64,000 nt of DNA from Ramlibacter monticola. GTDB lineage: Bacteria; Pseudomonadota; Gammaproteobacteria; Burkholderiales; Burkholderiaceae_C. The position numbers were made by a program, and so were the translations under genes. Positions 48,665-55,338 of the stretch are shown here, piece after piece (within the stretch, counting starts at the first letter, position 1; the number at the start of each line of letters is the position of its first letter). The DNA lies in contig NZ_JAEQNE010000005.1 of NCBI RefSeq assembly GCF_016722785.1, positions 124,001 through 188,000 of the forward strand. Direction: 5' to 3'. The notes under the pieces are model-generated. The model was not told the origin of the DNA. It was given only the letters and a program-made list of their open reading frames with translations, and made no database searches.

Positions 48665-49782
48665 TGAAGCTCGAAGGCATCCGGGTCCTCGACCTCTCCA
48701 ACTTCCTCCCCGGCCCGCTGCTGTCGCTGACGATGGCGGACCACGGCGCCGAGGTGATCAAGATCGAGCAGCCCGGCGAAGGCGACCCGGGCCGCCACAT
48801 CGGGCTCTCGGACGGCCCGCACACGGTCTTCTTCCGCAACCACAACCGCGGCAAGAAGAGCCTCGTGCTGGACCTGAAGAAAGACGCCGACCGCGCCGCG
48901 CTGCTGGAACTGGCCGCGACCGCCGACGTGTTCGTGGAATCCTTCCGCCCCGGCGTGGCGAAGCGGCTCGGCGTGGACTACGCGGCGCTGCGCGCACGCA
49001 ATCCGCGCATCGTGTACTGCTCGATCAGCGCCTTCGGCCAGGACGGCCCCTACCGCGACCGGCCCGCGCACGACCTCGCCCTGGAGGCGCTCACGGGCGC
49101 GCTGAGCCTCAACGTCGGCACCGACGACGGCAAGCCCGCCATCCCCGGCCTGCCGCTCGCGGATCTCCTGAGCGGGATGAACGGGTTGGCCGCCGTGCTC
49201 ATGGCCTTGCTGCGCCGCCAGGCCACGGGCGAAGGCGACTGCATCGACATCTCCATGATGGACAGCATGGTGGCCGCCCTGCGCAACGTGGTGGGCCCGA
49301 CCTTCGCCGAGGGGCGCCAGCCCGACCCGAAGCAGGAGCGCACCACCGGCGGCGGGGCGTTCTACCGCATCTACGAGACGCGCGATGGCGGCCGCATCGC
49401 GCTGGCGGGGCAGGAGCCGAAGTTCGTCCACGCGCTGCTCCGGGAGCTCGGGCGACCCGACTTCGCCCCCCTTTGCCTGCAGGGGCCGGGGGCCCACCAG
49501 AAGCCGGTCATGGACTTCCTGGCCCAGGCGTTCCGCGAGCACACGCGCGGGGAATGGGAGGAGCGACTGGCGAAGCTGGACGTCTGCTTCGGCGGCGTGA
49601 ACACCTTGCCGGAGGCCTTCCGCGATCCGCAAGTGCTGGCGCGCGGCATGGTGCTGCGCGACGAGGCCGGGCTCCCGCACATCGCCAGCCCGATCCGCTT
49701 CCTGAACGAACCGGGCACGCCCAGCCTGCGCTCGCCCGGGCTCGACGAGCACCGGGACCTCGTGCGCGGCTCGCGGCCCTGA
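48664..49782 (+). CDS. Family III CoA-transferase (CaiB/BaiF), GntR-linked
   Basis: The 372-residue protein has GIRVLDLSNFLPGPLLSLTM, ADHGAEVIKIEQPGEGDPGR, RNHNRGKKSLVLDLKKD and the family aspartate in PAHDLALEALTGAL. The reaction is CoA transfer between an acyl-CoA and an organic acid. The ATG at 48664 is preceded by operator C2 and no Shine-Dalgarno sequence; with the -10 at 48647-48652 the transcript would begin about 4-6 nt upstream, so translation may be leaderless. The GntR gene follows 45 nt downstream on the same strand. Confidence 0.93.
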   Translation: MKLEGIRVLDLSNFLPGPLLSLTMADHGAEVIKIEQPGEGDPGRHIGLSDGPHTVFFRNHNRGKKSLVLDLKKDADRAALLELAATADVFVESFRPGVAKRLGVDYAALRARNPRIVYCSISAFGQDGPYRDRPAHDLALEALTGALSLNVGTDDGKPAIPGLPLADLLSGMNGLAAVLMALLRRQATGEGDCIDISMMDSMVAALRNVVGPTFAEGRQPDPKQERTTGGGAFYRIYETRDGGRIALAGQEPKFVHALLRELGRPDFAPLCLQGPGAHQKPVMDFLAQAFREHTRGEWEERLAKLDVCFGGVNTLPEAFRDPQVLARGMVLRDEAGLPHIASPIRFLNEPGTPSLRSPGLDEHRDLVRGSRP

Positions 49783-49827
49783 GTCGCCGCGCGGCTTGCC
49801 GCAGTGGCGCTGATGCAGAATCCGACC

Positions 49828-50646
49828 ATGCCCCGAACAGCGAAGAAGGTCCCGCCGGCACCGGCCCGCAGCAAGCCGGCGCAGCCGCGCAAGCGGGTGC
49901 TGCCGCGGCTCTCGCTGGCCACTGGGGAACCCCTCTACAAGCAGCTGGTGCAGTCGCTGCGCAACGACATCCTGCGCGGCGTGTTTCCCGTGGGCTCGCA
50001 GCTCCCGGCCGAAGAGGGACTGGCGGAGCGCTTCGCCGTCAGCCGCCACACGGTGCGCGAGGCGCTGCGGCAGTTGCGCACCGACGGCCTGGTCTCTTCG
50101 CGCCAGGGCTCCGGCACCACGGTGATGCCGCCGCCGCCCAGTACGCCCTTCAACGTGCACCGGGTCGCGTCGATCGACGAACTGATGGCCTATGCCGTCG
50201 AGAGCCGCTACGAGGTGGAGCGCACCGACGTGGTCGCCAGCGAGGACGTGTCGCAAGCGGAGCTGGACCTGCCGCCCGGCCGCCGGTGGCTGCGCCTGCA
50301 GGGCTTCCGCCTCGGCGACGAGCCGGCGAGCCCGCCCGTGTGCTGGACCGAGGTGTTCGTGGCGGGCGAGTACGCCGGCGTGGAGCGCCTCATCGGCCGC
50401 CAGCGCGGCCCGATCTGGCGCCTGATCGAGGACCTCTACGGCGAACGGCTGGTGGAGGTGGAGCAGACGCTGCGCGTGCGCCCCGTGCCCGCGGAGATCG
50501 CCGGGCCCCTGCACGTGGAGCCGAACTCGACGGTCGTCGAGGTGCGCCGCACCTACAAGACGACCGCGGACAAGGTCGCGGAAGTGTCGGTGAACCTGTA
50601 TCCGGGCGAGAAGTTCCGCTTCAGCATGAAGCTGCGCCGCGCCTAG
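49828..50646 (+). CDS. GntR family regulator, HutC subfamily (UTRA domain)
   Basis: A 272-residue protein. After a basic Pro-rich N-terminus the winged helix-turn-helix reads LYKQLVQSLRNDILRGVFPV and AERFAVSRHTVREALRQLRT with the GSGTTV wing. The UTRA effector domain follows (RRWLRLQGFRLGDEPASPPV, GPIWRLIEDLYGERLVEVEQ). It is the obvious candidate regulator for the TTGTnCGnACAw sites at 46500, 46601, 48603 and 48651. ATG 49828 chosen; a GTG eight codons upstream lacks support. Its last codon and stop lie in the left arm of the inverted-repeat element that follows. Confidence 0.93.
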   Translation: MPRTAKKVPPAPARSKPAQPRKRVLPRLSLATGEPLYKQLVQSLRNDILRGVFPVGSQLPAEEGLAERFAVSRHTVREALRQLRTDGLVSSRQGSGTTVMPPPPSTPFNVHRVASIDELMAYAVESRYEVERTDVVASEDVSQAELDLPPGRRWLRLQGFRLGDEPASPPVCWTEVFVAGEYAGVERLIGRQRGPIWRLIEDLYGERLVEVEQTLRVRPVPAEIAGPLHVEPNSTVVEVRRTYKTTADKVAEVSVNLYPGEKFRFSMKLRRA

Positions 50647-50918
50647 GAGCCTGGGCGGCAGAGAAACGGGCCTGCGCCGGGGCCTGGGAGCCTGACAGCC
50701 TAGGCGCGGTCGAGGCCGCGTACTTTACGTACGCAAGGAGACCGCAACGACGGCTGGCGGGCTCCCAGGCCCCGGCCCGGAGGGTTGGGCCTGCAAGGGG
50801 CCGGCTGCGTCGTTGCAGGAACGGGTCAAGCCACCCGGGCTTGACCCGTTCCCGCGCCTAGCATCCAGCCCCTTGCAGGCCCAACGCAGGCCCGTTTCTC
50901 TGCCGCCCAGGCTCCTAG
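50643..50918. repeat. 276-nt nested inverted-repeat element
   Basis: Outer arms of 34 nt are perfect inverted copies (50643-50676 and 50885-50918), both ending in CTAG. Directly inside are two further perfect pairs: 16 nt (50677-50692 with 50760-50775) and 18 nt (50784-50801 with 50868-50885, sharing one base with the outer arm). Within the second is a 15-bp hairpin GGAACGGGTCAAGCC (50818-50832 with 50838-50852, loop ACCCG); within the first are CGCGG/CCGCG (50705-50720) and GCGTAC/GTACGC (50718-50734). The whole can fold as a cloverleaf. The left arm includes the GntR stop codon. No coding sequence is evident. It fills most of the 371-nt gap 50647-51017. Confidence 0.85.
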
Positions 50919-51017
50919 CCCCCGGCATTTTTCGCGTTGACCGACGCCGCCCGCAGTGCCTATGCTTGGCCATCGCTGAAGGACCGGATCGGCGCGCCCG
51001 ATCCAAGGAGGCTGGCC

Positions 51018-51182
51018 ATGCCCACCATCGTGCATCGAGGATCCCGCTCCATCGCGTCGGTACCGCGGCTGGCACATGCGGCGATCGTGGCGCTGCTCGT
51101 GATCGCGGCGCTCGCGGCACCGCTGGCGCTCGCCGGGGACCAGCTGGCGTGCGTCAGCCCGGTGGCGCCGTCTTCGGCCTGA
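51018..51182 (+). CDS. Small exported or membrane peptide (54 aa)
   Basis: No known family. AAGGAGG (51005-51011) stands 6 nt before the ATG, the strongest ribosome-binding site in this area. The product has a basic N-terminus (VHRGSRSIASVPRLA) and one hydrophobic segment (AAIVALLVIAALAAPLALAG) ending in a short tail with one cysteine. It may be secreted or membrane-anchored. Its 3' end overlaps the convergent DUF1439-like gene by 29 nt, which leaves some doubt. Confidence 0.5.
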   Translation: MPTIVHRGSRSIASVPRLAHAAIVALLVIAALAAPLALAGDQLACVSPVAPSSA

Positions 51183-51720
51183 AGAAGACCGTCACGCCCT
51201 CGTCGGTCACCAGCAGTTCGCCGGGCTCGAACCCCATCGTCTCCGGCAGGGCGAGCTCGCGCTCCGACATCCGGTGCAGGACCACCTCGCCGAGCTGCTG
51301 CGCCAGCGCGGGCAGCAGGCCCTGGAGGGCCCGCAGCGACTCCCGGTCCATGCCCGGCCAGCGGAAGTCCAGGAACTCCGGCTCGCGGCCGCGCACCGTC
51401 CGGTCCGTCGCTTCGTAGCGCAGGCCGAACACGACTTCCAGTTCGGCGGCCATGCCCTGCGCCGCCGGCAGCCCCGCGATCTCGACCTGGAGAGCGGCAC
51501 CCAGCTTGTTGCGCGCCGGCAGCAGCAGCAGGCGCGGCGCGCTGACCTGCACCTGCAGCAGCCCGGCCAGGGGCAGGCGCTGGGGAAAGCGCGCCGAGAG
51601 CGCCTCGTACAGTTCCGCGGCGGAAATGCGGTGTCGCGGCCGGGGCGGTGCCTCTTCGGCCGCGAGCAGACGCCCCGCCGACCAGCAGGCGAGCGCGACC
51701 ATGAGCAGCCTTCGATCCAT
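51154..51720 (-). CDS. DUF1439/YceB-like exported protein
   Basis: A 188-residue protein with a signal peptide (MDRRLLMVALACWSAGRLLA), then RISAAELYEALSARFPQRLP and APRLLLLPARNKLGAALQVE, matching the YceB/DUF1439 lipid-binding-like fold. The signal peptide cysteine is not in a classical lipobox. Function is unknown. It lies downstream of the amidohydrolase gene in the opposite orientation from the 54-aa peptide. Confidence 0.78.
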   Translation of the reverse strand: MDRRLLMVALACWSAGRLLAAEEAPPRPRHRISAAELYEALSARFPQRLPLAGLLQVQVSAPRLLLLPARNKLGAALQVEIAGLPAAQGMAAELEVVFGLRYEATDRTVRGREPEFLDFRWPGMDRESLRALQGLLPALAQQLGEVVLHRMSERELALPETMGFEPGELLVTDEGVTVFFRPKTAPPG

Positions 51721-51781
51721 CGTCGGCCCATTGTGGCGCGCGATCGTGTCGCGCGTGCAAACCGGCGGAGGGTGGCCCGGC

Positions 51782-53125
51782 TCAGGCGGACAGGCCCATG
51801 GCCCGCGTGATCCTGCGGCCGGAGGCGCGCAGCCGTTCCACGTCGCGGGACAAATCCCCCGCCAGCAGCCGACCGCCGCGCTTCTTCCATTGCCCGGCGA
51901 GCATCACGCTGTCGATGTTGGCCAGCGAGGCCTGGAACACCACGCTGCTCACCGGGTCGTGCACCGGCTGCATGTTGAGGTCGGTCGCGCGGATCACCAC
52001 CAGGTCGGCCTGCTTGCCGGGCGCCAGCGTGCCGATGCGATCGAGCTGCTGCAGCATCCGCGCGCCTTCCACCGTCACCCACGACAGCGCCTCGCGCGTC
52101 GTGATCGTGGAGGTGGGCGGGATGGTGCCGTGCTGCTCGCGGTACGCCACGTTGTCCAGGCTGCGCTGCATGCCGAGCGCCACGCGCGCCTGCGTCAGCA
52201 TGTCGCCGGAGAGCACGCTTTCCAGGTCGACGCCGAGCGAAGGCGCGCGGCCGAAGCGCCGCAGGCGGCCCGTCAGGGGATGGCCGTGGCCCTGCGACAT
52301 CTCGTTCTCCGCCGCCGCCGAGAAGCTCATGCCCAGCTCGCAGAAGCGCTGCAGCTGTTCGTCGGACAGCGCGTGGCCGTGCACGATGTTGATGCTGGGG
52401 CCGAGCAGGCCCGCGGCCTCCAGCCGCTGCCAGCCCTCCGGCGTGCGCGCGGGGCCGCCGCCCTGGTGCAGCGACGCGATCAGGCCCAGCTCGCGCGCCA
52501 TCCGGAAGTCGTGCATCGCCACGTCCAGCGTGGCGTAATGCGGGCCCAGCACGGCCACCTGGATCGACAGCAGGGGATGCCCCTGATGCTTCTTCAGCAG
52601 GCGCTCGACCTCGTGGCGCGGATGCGGCACTTCCCAGAACGGCGTCTGGCCCGGCCTGGGCTCGGGCTTGGGCGTGCCGTGGAAGAAGGCGGCGCGGATC
52701 CCGCTGGAGAGCAGGCCTTCGATCGCGGCGTCGTTGTGCGCCGGCGTCGGGTTGTTGTGGCACCAGTCGGCCAGCGTGGTCGTGCCGCAATCCAGCTGGT
52801 TCAGCGCGCCCACGCGCGTGGCGATGTAGAGGTCCTCCGGCTGGAAGGCAGTGGCGAGGCCGGCGTGCATCTTCTGGAAGTACTCGAGGAGCGTCCAGTT
52901 GGCCGCCACGCCGCGCAGCGCGGTCTGCCAGGTGTGCATGTGGGCGTTGACGAGGCCGGGAATGACGATGTGGCCGGGGAGGTCCACGACTTCGGCGTCG
53001 TCGACGGCGAGCGTGGGAGCGATCGCCGCGATGCGGTCGTCTTCGACCAGGAGGTCGCCGGTGGGCAGGTCGCCCTGGCGATCCATCGTGAGGAGGGTGG
53101 CGCCGCGCAGGAGGGTTCGTTTCAT
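51782..53125 (-). CDS. Amidohydrolase family protein (cytosine deaminase/chlorohydrolase-like)
   Basis: A 447-residue metal-dependent hydrolase. The metal site HMH is in VIPGLVNAHMHTWQTALRG, the third His in LIASLHQGGG, then NIVHGHALSDEQLQRF and the late Asp/Ser segment TREALSWVTVEGARML followed by IGTLAPGKQADLVVI. This subgroup includes TrzA/AtzA-like, S-adenosylhomocysteine and guanine deaminases; the exact reaction is unclear. It overlaps the Dabb gene by 4 nt, so it belongs to the dioxygenase 2 operon and may process a precursor of the ring compound. Confidence 0.9.
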   Translation of the reverse strand: MKRTLLRGATLLTMDRQGDLPTGDLLVEDDRIAAIAPTLAVDDAEVVDLPGHIVIPGLVNAHMHTWQTALRGVAANWTLLEYFQKMHAGLATAFQPEDLYIATRVGALNQLDCGTTTLADWCHNNPTPAHNDAAIEGLLSSGIRAAFFHGTPKPEPRPGQTPFWEVPHPRHEVERLLKKHQGHPLLSIQVAVLGPHYATLDVAMHDFRMARELGLIASLHQGGGPARTPEGWQRLEAAGLLGPSINIVHGHALSDEQLQRFCELGMSFSAAAENEMSQGHGHPLTGRLRRFGRAPSLGVDLESVLSGDMLTQARVALGMQRSLDNVAYREQHGTIPPTSTITTREALSWVTVEGARMLQQLDRIGTLAPGKQADLVVIRATDLNMQPVHDPVSSVVFQASLANIDSVMLAGQWKKRGGRLLAGDLSRDVERLRASGRRITRAMGLSA

Positions 53126-53466
53126 GGAGCGTCCCCATCCCGGCCCTCCCCCGGAGGGGCAGGCAGCGAGACTTCGTAGTCGACCTGGTGGCGGTGCGTG
53201 CGGATCTCGCCGATCTCGCGCTTCACCCGCAGGTGTTCCGGATGCGTGGCATAGGCGTCCAGCGCCGCCTGCGATTCGAACTCGCTCACCAGGACCACGT
53301 CGCAGGCGTAGTCGACGCGGCTCGCATCCACGCCGATCTCCAGGTGCAACAGGCCCGGCACGCGGCCGCGCAGGCTGTCGAAGCTGCGTTTCAGGCGCTC
53401 GACGTTGGCGGCCTTCTCCTCGCGCGTGTCGCCCCGCACGTTCCACATGACGATGTGGCGGATCAT
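53122..53466 (-). CDS. Dabb (stress-responsive A/B barrel) domain protein
   Basis: A 114-residue ferredoxin-like-fold protein: MIRHIVMWNVRGDTREEKAA and SRVDYACDVVLVSEFESQAA, AYATHPEHLRVKREIGEI. Such proteins act as small enzymes or partners in aromatic catabolism. The last ~14 residues (SLPAPPGEGRDGDAP) come from a C-rich repeat whose sequence resembles that at 55828-55878. It overlaps the dioxygenase gene by 4 nt and the amidohydrolase gene by 4 nt. Confidence 0.85.
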   Translation of the reverse strand: MIRHIVMWNVRGDTREEKAANVERLKRSFDSLRGRVPGLLHLEIGVDASRVDYACDVVLVSEFESQAALDAYATHPEHLRVKREIGEIRTHRHQVDYEVSLPAPPGEGRDGDAP

Positions 53467-54302
53467 GCCGATTCCTTCGCGGGGTTCAGCGCGAAGTCGT
53501 AGGCGACCAGGTACGTGCCATCCGGCTGGCGCACCCAGTCGGCGATCAGCGACTGGCGCACGCCGAACACCGCGTCCGAATCCAGGTACGGGTCGCCGTC
53601 GCGGAACACGTGCGTGATCAGCGTCTCGTAGCCCGGCGCCCGGATCATGAAGTGCAGGTGCGCGGGCCGCCAGGGGTGGCGCTTCGTCGCCTTCAGCATG
53701 TCGCCCACCGGGCCGTCGTCGGGGATCGGATAGGCCTCGGCCAGGACCGAGCGGAAGTGGTATTCGCCGCGGCCGTTGGCGTGCAGCACGCCGCGCGCCT
53801 GGTGCTGCGGCAGGTCCTCGCGCTGGACGTCGTACTTGCCTTCGGCGTCGGCCTGCCAGACGTGGATCTCCGCGCCGGGCACGGGTTCGCCGTTCAGGCC
53901 ACGCACGGTGCCCCGTACCTGGCAGGGGATGCCGGCGGCGCCGTTCGCGACGTCCTCGCCCAGGTCGTAGTGCGGCGCGCCCTCGACGTAGAAGGGGCCG
54001 AACACCGTCGCCTCGGTGCAGCCGGCCGGCTTGTCCTGGTTCATCGCCACGGTCAGCATCGACAGGCCCAGCGTGTCCGACAGCAGGATGAATTCCTGGC
54101 GCCGGTCGTCGGTGATGTGCCCCACCCGCGTGAGGAATTCGATGCCCTGGAACCACTCCTGCTCGGTCAGCTTCACCTCGCGGGCGAAGGCATGCAGGTG
54201 CTGCACCAGGCTGGTCATGATCTCCTTCAGGCGCGGATCGGGCGTGTCCGCGAAGCGGGCGATCACGGCCTGGGTGATGTTGTCCTGGGTGAGGTTGCGC
54301 AT
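53463..54302 (-). CDS. Intradiol ring-cleavage dioxygenase, hydroxyquinol 1,2-dioxygenase-like (copy 2)
   Basis: The 279-residue protein has the N-terminal hydroxyquinol-type stretch RQEFILLSDTLGLSMLTVAM and iron ligands Y157 (GKYDVQ), Y191 (EAYPIPDDGPVG), H215 and H217 (RPAHLHFM). It heads a Dabb/amidohydrolase operon. With the FAD monooxygenase at 55339 and maleylacetate reductase at 59735 it would open a trihydroxylated ring and pass maleylacetate to 3-oxoadipate. It is divergent from LysR 2, with the 19-nt putative operator 59 nt upstream. Confidence 0.92.
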   Translation of the reverse strand: MRNLTQDNITQAVIARFADTPDPRLKEIMTSLVQHLHAFAREVKLTEQEWFQGIEFLTRVGHITDDRRQEFILLSDTLGLSMLTVAMNQDKPAGCTEATVFGPFYVEGAPHYDLGEDVANGAAGIPCQVRGTVRGLNGEPVPGAEIHVWQADAEGKYDVQREDLPQHQARGVLHANGRGEYHFRSVLAEAYPIPDDGPVGDMLKATKRHPWRPAHLHFMIRAPGYETLITHVFRDGDPYLDSDAVFGVRQSLIADWVRQPDGTYLVAYDFALNPAKESA

Positions 54303-54360
54303 GCGGCTTTCTCCTTGGGCGGGACTCTAGGGCGGGGCCATAATTTGCGAAAGACCGCCG

Positions 54361-54379
54361 CGGCAAATGAGTTTTCCGC
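54361..54379. promoter_or_regulatory. Putative LysR operator between dioxygenase 2 and LysR 2
   Basis: CGGCAAATGAGTTTTCCGC, 18 of 19 positions identical to 29600-29618. It lies in the divergent 105-bp region, where LysR-type activators usually bind. Confidence 0.55.
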
Positions 54380-54407
54380 CGCGCGCAAGAAAGCAGGAGA
54401 CGAGCCT

Positions 54408-55334
54408 TTGGATCGCTGGACCGAGATGGCGCTGTTCGTGCAAGTGGCCGAAACCGGCAGCCTGAGCCGTGCGGCCGAGGAACTGGGCCTGTCCAATGCC
54501 GCGGCCAGCCGGCACCTGTCGGCCCTGGAGGAAAGACTGGGCGCGCGGCTGGTGGAGCGCAACACGCGGCGCCTCTACCTCACGGAGACGGGGCAGGAGT
54601 TCCTGCGTCGCAGCAAGTCCCTCCTGGCCGACCTGCAGGATGCCGAGTCGGCAGTCAACGCCGCCACGCTCAAGCCCACGGGGACGCTGCGCGTCACGGC
54701 CTCGCTGTCCTTCGCGATGCACCACATCGCTCCGCTGCTGCCGGAGTACAGCAGGCGCTACCCCGAGGTGACGGTGCACGTCGAGACGGCCAACCGCTAC
54801 CTGGACCTGATCGACAACAACATCGACGTCGCGATCCGCACGCGCGAATTCGAGCCGGACTCCAACATCACGATCCGCCGGCTGGCGGAGACGCGCCGCA
54901 TCCTCGCCGCCTCGCCCGGGTACCTCGGCCGCGCCGGCACGCCGCGCAGGCTGGAAGACCTGGCGCAGCATTCGCTGCTGGTCTATACCTACGCCAACAA
55001 CCCGCACGAGCTGCGTTTCACGCGCGATGGCGAGACGAGCGCCGTCGCCATCAAGGGCGTGCTGGAGTCCAACGACGGCCAGGTGCTGCGCGCCGCGGCC
55101 CTGAAGGACCACGGCATCCTGGTGCAGCCGACCTACATCCTCTACGACGACATCGTGGCCGGCCGGCTGGTGCCGGTGCTCGACGCCTGGGACCTGCCGC
55201 GGCTCACCGTCAACCTCGCCTATCCCAGCCGCAAGCACCTGAGCGCCAAGGTCCGCACCTTCATCGACTTCCTCGCCGAACACTTCGACCGCATGGACTA
55301 CGAGCGCAAGTGGACCGCGCGCTTCGGCTACTGA
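54408..55334 (+). CDS. LysR family transcriptional regulator 2
   Basis: A 308-residue LTTR: DRWTEMALFVQVAETGSLSR, AAASRHLSALEERLGARLVE and RLYLTETGQEFLRR form the DNA-binding domain; DLIDNNIDVAIRTREFEPDS belongs to the effector domain. The start is TTG at 54408, supported by AGGAGA 8 nt upstream; the ATG at 54426 would truncate the first helix. Divergent from dioxygenase 2 and 4 nt before the FAD monooxygenase gene, it probably activates both sides. Confidence 0.92.
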   Translation: MDRWTEMALFVQVAETGSLSRAAEELGLSNAAASRHLSALEERLGARLVERNTRRLYLTETGQEFLRRSKSLLADLQDAESAVNAATLKPTGTLRVTASLSFAMHHIAPLLPEYSRRYPEVTVHVETANRYLDLIDNNIDVAIRTREFEPDSNITIRRLAETRRILAASPGYLGRAGTPRRLEDLAQHSLLVYTYANNPHELRFTRDGETSAVAIKGVLESNDGQVLRAAALKDHGILVQPTYILYDDIVAGRLVPVLDAWDLPRLTVNLAYPSRKHLSAKVRTFIDFLAEHFDRMDYERKWTARFGY

Positions 55335-55338
55335 AGCC

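Noticed and set aside
50718..50734. GCGTAC-TTTAC-GTACGC as a further GntR operator
   Set aside because: It lacks the TTGT/ACAA half-sites and is better explained as an internal hairpin of the nested repeat element.
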